NCBI GenBank assembly: GCA_023079485.1
Contig: CM041103.1
Coordinates: 10,334,503-10,398,502 of the forward strand
Reading direction: 5' to 3'
Source: Archilochus colubris
Taxonomy: Eukaryota; Chordata; Aves; Apodiformes; Trochilidae
Length of the DNA stretch: 64,000 bases
Positions 1 through 38,876 of this stretch are shown here, piece after piece. The translations under genes were made by a program, and so were the position numbers. Numbering within the stretch: the first letter of the stretch is position 1; each line of letters begins with the position of its first letter. The notes beneath the pieces were generated by a model. That model made no database searches. It was not told where the DNA came from and saw nothing but the letters and a program-made list of their open reading frames with translations.

Positions 1-797
1 TAAATGAGAGAGGGGACAATGACCCCCTCCATGGCCACGTGAGGAGACCAACACCACGGCCCAGGAGGGACAGCCCTCTGAAAATGGAAGTGAAAACTGA
101 GGGAAAGTGAGCTTGGCCTGGCTGCCCAGTGCCATGTTTGACTTTCGCTTTCAGCAGCACAACAAAAACCTCCTCCCGGAAGAGCAGCGGCCACAGACAG
201 ATCCCCAGCACCCTGCTCCAGGCTGTGCAGTCCTGCCCTGGCTCCTGCTCCTGCTCCTGCTCCTCCCCCAGATGGCTTTGAACCAGCCAGGGGTGCCCAG
301 ATCAGGTGTTCTGAGTGAAGCCCTCACAAAGCCCTGGGTGATGCCCACAGGAAGCTCTGGGTGATGCCCTGGCACAAGGAGGTGCCTGCTCTCAAGGAAA
401 GTGCTTCCCCAGTCAAACTCCAATCTTGGGAGGACATAGGGGAAAAGAAAACAAAATACAATGAATGAGAATGTAATCAATACCCCTGTCACTGGCAGGA
501 GAAAGCAAACAGGGATCCACCCAGCGCCGTCCCACCCGCCAGGCACGCGGTCGATAACGGGGGCTCTGTCGGGTTTCTGGGCTGTGCCGGCAGAACCCTC
601 CGGTACCGTCGGGGCAGCGGGGGGCTGAGGGCTTCCTGTGAGGTGGGCGGTGGGGACAGCCACTGCCCCAGCCCCACAATGTCCCATTGTTCCCCGCGGG
701 CCGCGTGTGAAACCCGGGGAAAGCGTGTTTGCTTTGCCCGCTGGGCCCTCTTATCTTATCAGCGCCGCAGCCACAATGGGCCAGGTGTACTACTCAC
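1..797 (-). other. HNF1B intron 5, partial
   Basis: Intronic sequence with no exon that I can recognise on either strand. GC-rich in 500-700, otherwise unremarkable. A short CTCCTG-type tandem lies near 240-268. Confidence 0.8.
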
Positions 798-14106
<13,309 letters not shown>

Positions 14107-14260
14107 CCTCCCCGGGCCGGCGGCGGGCCCCGCCGCTGCCTCCCGCCCTCCCTCCGGCCGCTGCCGCTCCGCCCCGGCCGGCGGAGCTGCTGCGGGCCGC
14201 GGGCCGCCCTCTAACAAGCCATGACCGCCCCATTAGGCAATATACCTTATGCAAATCAGC
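14107..14260 (-). promoter_or_regulatory. HNF1B 5'UTR and core promoter with octamer
   Basis: Upstream of the start codon the minus strand has a GC-rich leader, then TATATTG at about 14244-14238 and a perfect POU octamer ATTTGCAT at 14256-14249. An octamer in the proximal HNF1B promoter is described for mammals as I recall. Transcription probably starts between about 14110 and 14215; the exact site cannot be read from sequence. Confidence 0.55.
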
Positions 14261-16768
14261 CCGGCAGGCCTCTCCTCCGGCCGCCGCCCGGGCCCCCGCG
14301 CCCCCGCCCCGGCCCGGCCCTTATCGCCCGCCTTGGGACGGACTTTGCCCGCCACCGGCGGGAGGCCCCGGAGGAGCGGGAGGAGCGGCGGGGGCAGCGG
14401 CCAGGAGGGACGGGACGGAACGGTGGCACCGGGCGCTGGAGCACCGACTGCCGTCGGGGGGCTGGAGCGCGGTCCCGGTGCCCGCACACTGCGGGGTGGG
14501 GATGGGATCGGCCCCTCCAGCACTGCAGGCATCCCCCCCACCACCCTGGGTCACCCCTCTGCCCGCACCCCCAGGGGTTCAGCCCCTCCATCGACACGGG
14601 GCCAAGCTGAGAGGTCTCCCCCCAGCATCCCCCCTGTGCAGGGTGCTGCTGCTGCTGCCCAAGCCCTGGCACAGAACAAGTCCAGGCTGAGGGTCCCCCA
14701 AGGCAGAGGGGTACAATGGGGGTCTCAGCCCCCACAATGGGGCAGCTTTGGGACAGACTCACCCCAATTTAGCTGTGTGCTGCATGAAGGATTGTCAGAC
14801 AGTTAGGACAAGGGTGCTCAGGACACGAAGCCCCTGTTGAACCCTGGCAGGGGTATGAGAGGGGTTGGAAGAGAGCAGAAGAGGAGATCCCAGACAGACT
14901 CTGGGGGCAGAGAGCAAAGAGCTTTTCCTGATGCTGTAAATGCATCGAGTTGCCCCAAAATTTCACAAGTTGTCTTAAATCAAAGCAATATGAGATAATA
15001 GCACACCCAGAGCTGAGGGGCCAGAACCCTGTAGGGAGGGCAGGGCAGGTGTCCCAAACCTCGAGTCATGACCCCTCCAACATCCCCTCCCAACATCTGG
15101 TTTGGTAGCCCAGTTCCCTGCTTTCAGCTGCCACCTGGACATCAGTCCTGGCAGAGGACAATGGCTTCAAACCCAGCATTTCCAGCCCAGATTTGTGCTT
15201 TTACAGGGTACCCAAAGTTGTAGCAGCTCTTGGCCCATCTCAAAAGCCCCCAGAAAATCTTGCCAGCTACCAGCACCCATGCCAGACCCTCAGGGGAACC
15301 AGACCGGGGCTGGAAGCCCCTTGGGGACAGAGCCAAAGCTGGGGTGGGAGGGTCGGGGGTCAAGAGTATCCCAAAGGGAGAGGAAACATCTTGGGAGGAA
15401 GCCTGGGCAATGGCCATGCTGGGGCTTTCATAGGCACATGGCAGGCTGAGCACAATCTATAGGGGAGAGGGCTGAAAATCCCCAAGAGCCCCTTCCCAGT
15501 GCCCAGCCTGGAGCCCCCAGCCCAGCATCTTCCCACACACTCAGGGCTGCACTGCCAGGGAGGTGACACCAAGGGCTGGGGGCCCAGGCTCTGCTGTGCC
15601 TGGACCTCTCCCTGTGCCAGCCCTGCTTGGGTCAATTCCAAAGGAGTTGAGCACCCAAATATCTGCTGGGTGTAGGGAGCAGGAGATGGGGAAGTGTCCC
15701 CATCTCTCCCACCTGAGAAAGCAGGTAAGTGGTACATGCCCACCAGGCCCCTGGCACCCATGGCTGTTCTCATCCTTCACCCCACAGCAGGTCCCTGACC
15801 ACCCCAAAGACCCCGGATTCCAGGTGAGACATCAAACTACACATACACCTTCAGGGCTGGGGGAGACTGTGCAGAGGCACCACCACCTCTGAGCAGCCAC
15901 CCAGTGCCACCAGGCCGTGGGCTCACAGCCACTGTCCCCTGGCTCTCCTCCCACAGCTGCCCAGGGCAGAGCTCACGGGAGGCTGGGCAGGAGCTGGGCT
16001 GAGCTCCCAGACCCCCCCAGCATGGGTACCCAGACCCCCCCACCCTGGGAACAGCCTGGCTCTTGTTCCCAGAAGGTCCCCTCTCCCTTTCAAGTGGGCT
16101 GGTGAGCTTTGACTTGGTCTTTGCACAGGCTTCATGGCATGGCATAATAATGTTCTGTCACAGTGGGTGACCTGGACCTTGTCCTGTTTCCACACATTCG
16201 GAGCCACCTGGCTAATGAAGTGGATATCGTTTTCTGGTCCATCTCTCTCACCCGATTGCTCTTCCCCCTTCCTCCACACCCATCTCCTCCCAGCAGTGTC
16301 AGGAGCCTCACTCCAATCCACCTTTTTCCCATCGTTGTCCGGCACAGCTCATTAACTCCTCTCAGCAGAAGAACCTGATCATTGCTGCTTGGGGGGTGAC
16401 GGGTGCCCCGTGGGGCTGGGAGCACAGAGTTTCCCAGCCTGGGGAAGGCACCAGCCCCCCCTGAGCACCAACCCAGCTTTGCCTGGGTGGTGACTGCGGC
16501 TGGGAACGCGGGACGGCGGCACAAGGGGGGTTTTGGCACAGGGGTGGGTTTTTGGCACAGGGGTGGGTTTTTTTGAAGCTGAAGGTGCTGTGCTCTGGTC
16601 CCTCCGAAGCCACCTGGCTTGCTGCCAGCCCACGGGTGTCACAGGAGTATCTGGGTGCCTGGTGCCAGCTCCCACGGATGGAGGTGGCCTCACCTCCTGC
16701 TCCCATCCCCATCACTGGCTCCACCAAGGAGTCTCCCCGATCCCAAGCCAGAATCCCAAACCCCCTGG

Positions 16769-16870
16769 AAATCACAGAATCACAGAACATCAGGTGTTGG
16801 AAGTGACCTTGAGAGATCATTGGGTCCCACGCCATAACCCAAGGAGGATCACAACCATCCTGGAGGGCTC
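16769..16870 (-). mobile_element. CR1 LINE 3'-end fragment
   Basis: Begins AAATCACAGAATCACAGAA, the reverse complement of the ATTCTGTGATTCTGTGATT tail typical of CR1, followed by GTTGGAAGTGACCTTGAGAG and ATCATTGGGTCC, the diagnostic CR1 3' region. Antisense to the plus strand. 5'-truncated and diverged, hence immobile. Confidence 0.85.
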
Positions 16871-17214
16871 ACCTCAGCTGGGCAATCCCTTACCTACATC
16901 CCCAGCACTCCCCCATCACCCCCAGGGGCCTGGCAGACCCCAGCAGGTCCCATCCATGCGGAGGTGGCCACCATGGCCAGCCCCAGGGTCAGCCACGGGC
17001 CAGGCTGTGGGGACTTTGCCCCTGGCACCGTGTGGCTGCACCTGGGGCAGAGGAAGGCTTGGGGCAGGCGGGGGCACCCTTTGTGCCCACCTCACCCCAG
17101 ATGAGGGACCAGGGGGTGGGACCCGCAGGGACTTGTCCCGGTAGCCACCACGTCGGGCCAGCAGGGAGCAGGGCCGGGGATTTCTGCATTTCATCCACAC
17201 CTCTCATCCCCCCC

Positions 17215-17475
17215 CGGACAGTTTCATTTAACGCCTGAGCGCATGCAGACACTGCTCCTCTGACCCGGCGGGCAGTGGGCAAGAGAGTTCCCACCAAAAC
17301 AGGGCCATTAAACCCCCTCGATAATTTTTTTTTTTTTTTTTTCTTCCTTCTCCTCTGCCCCCACTTGCGCCGAGATTTTCGCATTCCCGGGCTGCCTCCG
17401 CCTCCCCCACACCGAGGTGACGTAATGTTTTGAAGCCTTCTCCCATCCCCACCTTTATTAAATATGACCCTCCGG
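17215..17475. promoter_or_regulatory. Candidate enhancer upstream of HNF1B
   Basis: Island of mixed composition with GTTTCATTTAACGCC, CCATTAAACCCCCTCGATAA, a T tract, GTGACGTAATG (CRE or C/EBP-like) at about 17418 and TTTATTAAATATGACC. About 3.2 kb upstream of the HNF1B start. Called on composition only. Confidence 0.28.
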
Positions 17476-17951
17476 TGCTCCCCGCGCCGGCCCGGGGGAA
17501 GCTGCGGTTTCGGGAGGGACCAGAGATGAAAGGCAGAGCTGCCTGCCCCGCGCAGGGCTCGCTCCCTAGGGAGCCCTCATCCCACTGACACCCCGGGATC
17601 TGCAGGGGGGTGGTGGTGGTGGTGGGGATGGTGACACAGATGTCACTTTCACCCTCCGAGAGTGGCCGGGTCTGTTGGCACCTTGGTTTGGGACTGTCAC
17701 CCAGGGATGTTCTGTCACCAGCAGCCCTGCTGGGCAGGAGGCTGAGCTGGCAGAGGTGCCCAGGGAGGAAGGGACACGTTGAGGGGTGACAGCCACAGAG
17801 GAAAGGACAACTCCACCCTTGTGTCCCCCTATCTCTGAGCACAGTGGATCTGGGATGAAGCTCAGCTTCCAGCCCCACAGACAGCTGCTGTGGGGACAGG
17901 GATGCTCCCCAGCACCAAATTTCTCCCCACCTGCTTTCCACCAAGGCCCTA

Positions 17952-18105
17952 AAAATCACAGAATCCTTCCAGCTGGAAAACACCTTTGAGATCACTGAGT
18001 TCAACCACTACCCCAACCCCACCGAGCCCGCTGCTGAGCCATCTCCCTCAGCACCACATCTACCCAGCCTTGAAACACCTCCAGGGATGGTGACTCAACT
18101 TCTTG
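17952..18105 (-). mobile_element. CR1 LINE 3'-end fragment
   Basis: AAATCACAGAATCCTTCCAG, then CTGGAAAACACCTTTGAGAT, GAGTTCAACCACTACCCC, a CACCACATCTACCCAGCC segment and ACCTCCAGGGATGGTGACTC follow the CR1 3' consensus in antisense for about 150 bp. Severely 5'-truncated. Together with the previous copy it marks the genome as sauropsid. Confidence 0.9.
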
Positions 18106-18399
18106 TCTCACCCAACAGCAGCACCAGGAAGAGCTGGGGCACCAGGTGGGATCTGCTGGCACTGCTTGTCCCAGCCTTCCAGCAGAGCACTGGTGCTGGG
18201 GACACAACGGGGACTCTCCCTGTGTTGTCCCTCTCGTTGGAGACATCCATGACCTGAGAGGAGAAGGTCCATCCCAGCACCAACCAGGACACCAAGCCCC
18301 CGATGGAGGCAGGGACAGCACTGGTGCCACCCAGGCCTTGCTGGGGCAGGGCAGAGGGGTGGGCAGGAGGACACCCAGCAGCAGCGTTTGTCTGTCACC

Positions 18400-18530
18400 A
18401 CCATAATTAATGCTTCTCCCTTACACTTTGCAAATAACTCGCGACTCTCTTTGTCTGGTGATAAATGGCCCCTTTGAAGTTCTCCTTTCTCAAAAGCAAA
18501 GCAAAGAAACACTTTCATAATCCCGCTTCA
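18400..18530. promoter_or_regulatory. Candidate enhancer upstream of HNF1B (HNF4/TCF-like sites)
   Basis: CATAATTAATGC at about 18402 and ACTTTGCAAATAAC at about 18425 (HNF4 or forkhead-like), then CCCCTTTGAAGTTC and AAAGCAAAGCAAAGAAAC at about 18494 with three CAAAG cores. The motif density stands out from the GC-rich flanks; no conservation test was possible. Confidence 0.3.
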
Positions 18531-19899
18531 CCTCCCGTCCTTTGCTGAGGCTCTGGCTGCTCTCGGAGGGGGACCACAGGGGTGCTGGTGGCCCCTTGCT
18601 CACAGGTGGGACCCCTCAGTGTCCCCTCGCTTTGCCGAGGGACAGGCAGCGGGGTTTGCCCACCCTGCCAGGATGCCCTTCAGCACCGAGAGCCTGAACC
18701 TCCCCAGCCCCCCCTGTTCTCAGAGTCCGGAGTCTTCCCTTGACCTCCCCAAGCCTCGGGCTGGAGTCCCACACCCCAGCTGAGCACTCCACGGGGAGCG
18801 GGGTCCCACCACGGGGGGAGCCTCGGTGGGTGGGGAGGTGCGGCCGTGCCCCAGCCCCCCGGGTCGAGCCCCACGCGTGCGTGTCCCCGCGGCTCCCAGC
18901 CCGCACTCGGGTTCTGCTTGGCTGCCACAGCAAAACAAGTTCTGCCGGGCTGTAAAAGGCGGCCTGGGAGCGGGGCAGGCAGGGAACCGCGGGGCCGGAT
19001 CCGTGCCAGAGCCCTGGCGGATTGTCACCAGCTTGTGTCAGGGCAAACAATGCTATCAGCCCGGGGATCGCGGCACCCACAACACCACAACAGGGACCGG
19101 ACCCCAAACAGGGGTCACGGGCACAGCCCCGGGGGGAACCGGGGACCAGCCCACGCGTGGCCGTGACAAACGGCGGCACCGGCACGGCTCGTCCCAGTGC
19201 TCCAGACCACAGCACAGGGCAGACATTTCGTGGATGCCATTCTGCTTTACCGAGCAGCCGCCCGGCTTCTTGCCTTTTTTTTTTTTTTTTTTTTTTGGTA
19301 TTATTAATTTTAAGACAAAGCGGAGGGCAGCGAGCTGGAACCAGGGCGGGAGGTGGGGTTGTTTTCTGGGAAAACAAAAGCAGCACAGCAGCGTGGCGTG
19401 GGGACAGGGGACCTGCCCGCTGATGGGGGGTCCCGGCCCCGGGGCACAGCTCTGTCAGAACCCCAGTGCCAGTCTGGGTACCCCCACCCAAACCCCGGCC
19501 AGCCCCGGGTGCCCATCTGCGCATCACTCGCCCTTTCATGCAGGGACAGCGACACGGGTGGGCAGGGGGTGAGCCCTGATGGGTCCCTGTGCTGAGGGTG
19601 AGGGCTGACAGTGTGGAAAAGGGCAAAATAAACCCCAGCTCCCAGGGGCAGAGTTTTTTGGGAAGCAAGGAAACGCCACCAGAGGTTTGCAGATGGTTTC
19701 ACACCTGTGTCGAGGGCCCCTGTGGGCACAGATCATCTGGCCAAGCACCCCCCACCCCCGCCACTGGTGGGACCCCCACCCCCTAAATGTGTCTCACCCG
19801 GGGAGGGTCCGGCCCCAGCCGGGCCGTGGGGGGAGCTGGGAGGACAAAAATCAAAAAGCAAATTGCAGGAGTCAATGGTGCGGAGCCGCGGGCGGCCTC

Positions 19900-20060
19900 G
19901 GCGGCCACCGTGTGACTTTGATTCCCCTATCATAACCCCGAATTAAAAATTCAAGCAATTACTTGCATGGCTTCCCTCCGATTAGGCTGGGCCTCGCGTT
20001 CATTAATGCGGGCGCACAGAGAAAAACCATTAGGGCGGGCGGCGGGGACGGTTTCGCTGA
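19900..20060. promoter_or_regulatory. Candidate enhancer upstream of HNF1B (TAAT-rich)
   Basis: After a GC-rich stretch the sequence switches to CGAATTAAAAATTCAAGC, CAATTACTTGCATGG, CCGATTAGG, TTCATTAATGCGG and ACCATTAGGGC: five homeodomain-type cores in about 100 bp. Such TAAT arrays in a GC-rich intergenic region are typical of developmental enhancers. Confidence 0.32.
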
Positions 20061-20700
20061 GAACAGTTCCGCTCCAGGAAGGAGGCAGGCAAAAAAAAAA
20101 AAACAAACAAAAAAAAACACCAGAACCCCACGAATTTCACACATCCCGGAGCCCGCCCAAGCACGGCCAGCCCCGACGGCACCCCCAGAGACCCCCGTGC
20201 CCACCCAACCCTCCCCGGGCAGGCGCTGGTGGTCCTCGGAGGAGCAGGGCAGCAGCTGGGTGCCCGCAGCATCGAAGGGACGGGGCTGACCCCCAAGTCA
20301 CCGCCGTGTTTCACTCCTTGCCCCCCCGAAGTCTTCACCCAGCCCAACCCCAGCAGGCGTGGGGCTGGGTGGCCACACGTGGGGCAGCAGGAACGTTCAG
20401 CCGGGGTTGAATCAAACTTTTCACACGAGCCCGCCACAGCCTGAGCAAGACACGGCAAGTTTTCCACCTGGCCAGCCTGGTTTTATGGGCAAATTTCGAG
20501 TTTCACATAGTTTTCCCTCCCTTTCCAGCACACACGTTTGTCCTGCCCCCCTCAACCTCGGGACCCAGGAGCAGGCGTGGGCCATGTCACCCAGGGGGGA
20601 TGTACCCCCCGTGCCCCCCCCGGGAGCCCCCCAGCCTCCAGCAGCCACCAGTGCCAAGCATGCTCCAGCTTCACCGTTGGGCCATCAAGGAAATTTGCTG

Positions 20701-20742
20701 GACTGAAAAAATACCAGCACGTCTAGACTGAAAAAATACCAG
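20701..20742. repeat. 25-bp tandem duplication
   Basis: GACTGAAAAAATACCAG occurs at 20701-20717 and again, identical, at 20726-20742. A recent local duplication. Confidence 0.9.
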
Positions 20743-23700
20743 TCTGGGCTCCCGGGGAGCCACAGGACCCCCCCAGGCTCCTTTTTCTGGGAGGTGGCCG
20801 AGGAGGCAGGACCCCAGGGACGGTCCTGCTCCCCAAGCCTCTCCATCCAGCCCATCACCATCCCTGCTGGGGTCACCCCGTGGTTTTCCTCTTCACCCTC
20901 ACCTCCTGCCCCCTTCTTGCAGCCACCCGTCCCCTTCTGCATCTCCCCGGAGCAGAGGTGGGTGCAGCGGTGGGGTCGGAGCCAGCGGAGGGGCGCGGGG
21001 GTGAAGCCCCCTCCCCACAACCATCCATCAGCCACGACCCCGCAGCCGCCCCGAGGAGGAGCGCCGGGAGGTTGCAGGGGGGAGAAAAGGAAAACAGACA
21101 GGATAAAAATCACCGAATTAGCGGGTCCGAGGGAGGGACAGCCTGCGAGATAGCGCCGAGACATTTTTTACTGCCGAGACAGCAGGCATGAACTGAGGAG
21201 CAGCCCCTGCCCCCCGACCCCGCCACTGGAAGTCACCCCTGCCCCCACCACCCCATTGCTCACGTCTCGATGTCCCCCCCGGCCCAGCACTGCTGCTCTC
21301 AACCTCCAGCACCCCTGGGGCACACAGAGGGAATGAATCCCCCTGCCCCTCTCTTGAGGCCCTGAGCCCCTGGATGGGATGGGGTTCCCTGGGTGGGGGG
21401 TACCTACCATCTGAAAGGGGGACCCCCAAGCACCTTGCTATGGCGACTCCCAGGATTCCTGGGAAGCAGAACCACTTGTAGCCCACCGACCCTAAAGTGG
21501 CGACCCCCACAATCGCTGCGAGGGGGACCCCCACAAAGGGAGCCCCAATGACATCCATGCACCGGCAAAAGGGAACCCCCGGCCCCTGCGAGGCCACCCC
21601 CGGGCAGCCCGCACGGTGTCCCCGGCTCGGCAGTGGCCGGGGACGTGGTGCCACCTCGTGGCCCGGAGACAGGGTCAGGTCCCGGGGCCAGCGGCCCCTT
21701 CGGTCCCCCGGAGCTCCGAGTGGGGCAGTGAGGGGAGTCCTGGCGAGTTCTCCTTTGCTTTGAGTCCAGAGAGAGGTACGGGGGGAAAGGAAGATTCAAA
21801 CAAGAAGAGAGGAGATGTGTAACAACCCCCGAGCCAGGGCTGCTGCTGCCGCCGAGTTTTGCCCCCCAAAACAGCAAATTCTCCAGTTCACCAAAAAAAA
21901 CACCGTCCCCCTTGCTGGGGTGTGAGGCCACGCTGAGCATTTACCCACCCAGGTAACGCCAGGAAATAAAAAAGGATTTTACAACCTGAGCTTTGACCCC
22001 TCGGGGCAGAGCCCACCGGGGGCAGCCCCAGGGGAACCCACCAGGGAAACATCCCCACTCCTGCAGCCCTCCCGGGGACAGGCACAGCCACTTAAAGCCC
22101 TTTTGTCCCACCCAGTGACCCCGCGTGGAAGAGCAGGCAGATTGTCTTTCAAACAGAGCCGATGTGGAGCTTGAATGTCCCTTGCCACCTTGGCTATAAA
22201 TCATCCTGCCTGTGATAAGGTAATTACCTTCTCCTTGAAACTATTCATAGGAAAAAAAAAACCCAAACCAAACCTATAAAGGGCCGGGCTTGTAAACACA
22301 ACAATAAAGAGGCAGAACAATAAAACCCTGGCCGGGTGGGGAAGGTGCTGCCTCCCACTGTGTGAGCACCTCGTGGAGAGGCTGTGTCTGTCCCTGCTGA
22401 GCAGTGAGAGGGGGGCACAGGGCACACACAGCCCACACTGCTCCACCACACACCAAAAATGAACAAATGACACCATAATGACACCAAAAAAATCATCACT
22501 GACCTCAGCATCAGGTAGGAAATCCCAGCTCTGCTCCAGCACCCAACTGCAAGCACCAGAAACACCCTGGGTCTGGGCCCAGGCACAGCTGAGCCCCAGC
22601 ACTGACCTGGGCCCCCACACAGAAGCTTTTCAATTGTTGCCCAGAGAAATCAGAGCTGAAACTCTGCAGCTGCCCCCTCCACCCCCTGTAACCTGTGGCT
22701 CCCCAGCAGTGCCCATGTGCTGGCAGGAGAGGCCACACAGCTGCTGTTTGTCTCATCCCTGGAGGATGCTGGATGGAGCTGAGTAAAAACCAACCCCTGC
22801 CTCTCCACCCCCCTCTGTCTACAACCCCCTGGTGTTTCCAGAGCCAGGTGAGACTTCAAAAAGCTTTTATTAGAACCAAAGAGGTTGGCTACACACTGTT
22901 GAGAATCCCAGCAGCTCCCAGTTGTTTCTTGGGCATATAAGATAAGGGATTTCTCCATTCCAACCCCCCTGAGATGGGGTGGGGGCTGCTGGCAGGGACA
23001 TCCAGCACAGGGACAGCCTGTGTCTGCTGCCTGGCCATGCTTTGGACACAGAGTCCCCCCAGTATTTTGGGTGGCACAGCATGGGGACAGCTCCAGATGT
23101 CAGCAAACCTGGGCAGCCAGCCCAGGCCCAGTGGTTTTCAGGGGTAATGGGTAGGGATCAGGCCCCAAACACCTCACAGAAAAGACTCCATCACTCTGAA
23201 GAGGTTTGGGATCCTCCCACACCACTTGAGCCCCACCAAAACCAGCAGTGAGGAGGGAAAAACAAAGCAGACCAAGCCTGCAGATCCCAAAAAGCTTTTA
23301 GGAGAGGCAGGGCTGGGGCTGAGCTCTGCTCAAACACCCCCCAGGGTCAGGGGGAGCAGGCACACCCCTCCCAGCCCCACACAGACCCTGCTCATTCCTG
23401 GGGGGGTCAGTTTGTCCCCAGCAACCCCCAAGAGCTGAGCCCAGGGTCAGCTATCAGCACAGAGCAAACAGAAGAACATGCTGGGGGAGGAAGGGGAGAG
23501 GGGCAGAACATAACTCAGGGGTTAGAACATCACTGAACCTCCCCAGGGCAAGGAGAGAGCCCAGGCTCTGCTGGGAGAGGCAGAGTTCCAGTCTTGGAGG
23601 ATCTGCTTGGCATTTTCTGGCTTACACAGCAGAGCTCCATCCCATTCTGTGATCCTACCTGGCAACAAGGAATGTGGAGTTTGTGGAAGACAGGCTGAGG

Positions 23701-23775
23701 GAAGGCAGGGACACCAACAGGTAAAGGCAGAGTGTGTTTGCTCTAAGCTATTATTCAAATATTGGCAAATTCGGG

Positions 23776-24216
23776 TTTATTGCAGGAACAGAGGAGTGAC
23801 AACATTTGCAGGGCTCAGGAAAACAAAATTCTTCCATCCCCCTCCTTTACAAAGGTGATTTTGAAGGCAGCAGCACTAGGAACAGGATGCTTTCAGCTGG
23901 GCTGAGAACAGGCTGGGGGTATAAAACATACAAAGGAGGAAAAGGCAATTGTTTTCCAAATGGCAACTCCAACAGTTAAGTGTACAAAAAACCCACAGTG
24001 AGGACAGCTTAAGACTTTGGTAAACACAAATATAAATTAAAAAATAATAATAAAGTTCTACAGATCTTCTCATCAGGCATTGTGAAGAATTTAAGCAATT
24101 CTGAAATCAATTGCTTAACACCACCAACAGGGAACTTCTCTCCTGGCTGCCCTGGGGAAGGAACAGTGTTGTTCTGCCCTGGGCAAGTTCTTGGTCCCTG
24201 GAAGAGGTGTTTCTCT
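23776..24216 (-). other. HEATR6 3'UTR with poly(A) signal
   Basis: AT-rich sequence after the stop. Minus-strand AATAAA at 23781-23776 is the nearest canonical signal, giving a 3'UTR of roughly 460 nt. A further AATAAA at 22871-22866 would give a longer form. Confidence 0.6.
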
Positions 24217-38254
<14,038 letters not shown>

Positions 38255-38494
38255 GGCAACCCGCACCTCTTCCGGGATGGGGCGGGGAAACCGCGGTGGG
38301 AAGGGCGGGAAACCGAGGTGGGAAGGGCGGGAAGCCCGGCAGGGACTCACCACCCCGGGCAACCTGTCTGTGCCTCGGGGGTCACCTCCGAGGAGCCTGC
38401 GAGTGAGCGCAGGGGCTGCCCCGGGGGTCGGTCCCAGCCCCGCTGGAGTCCGGGCAGAGATCCGCGGCCTGGGTCGGCATCCAGGGGCTGCGGC

Positions 38495-38876
38495 CGTGTC
38501 ACCCTCACAGCAGTGTCACCTGTAGGTCTGTGTCACCCTCACAGCAGTGTCACCTGTAGGTCCTTGTCACCCTCACAGCAGTGTCACCTTTAGGTCCGTG
38601 TCACTCTCACAGCAGTGTCACCTGTAGGTCCTTGTCACCCTCACAGCAGTGTCACCTTTAGGTCCGTGTCACCTCACAGCAGTGTCACCTGTAGGTCCTT
38701 GTCACCCTCACAGCAGTGTCACCTTTAGGTCCGTGTCACCTCACAGCAGTGTCACCTGTAGGTCCTTGTCACCCTCACAGCAGTGTCACCTTTAGGTCCG
38801 TGTCACTCTCACAGCAGTGTCACCTGTAGGTCCTTGTCACCCTCACAGCAGAGTCACCTTCACGGCAGTGTCACCC
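38495..38876. repeat. 34-bp minisatellite with alternating unit types
   Basis: About eleven units of TCACCCTCACAGCAGTGTCA followed by CCTGTAGGTCCTTG or CCTTTAGGTCCGTG. The two endings alternate almost strictly, giving a higher-order period of about 68 bp. Two copies share a 2-bp deletion (TCACCTCACAG), showing spread of one variant. Confidence 0.95.

Larger units (their letters stand above)
14261..23775. other. Intergenic region between HNF1B and HEATR6
   Basis: 9.5 kb with no gene I can support. Open frames here are compositional, from GC-rich, stop-poor DNA. It holds two CR1 fragments, poly-T tracts (about 17326-17344 and 19275-19297), a short tandem duplication at 20701-20742 and three AT-rich candidate enhancers. 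TTTATT at 22866-22871 could be a distal HEATR6 poly(A) signal. Confidence 0.7.

Noticed and set aside
18616..19668. 350-codon ORF on the minus strand upstream of HNF1B
   Set aside because: Includes translated poly-T (lysine run) and low-complexity sequence, with no domain; a compositional artefact.
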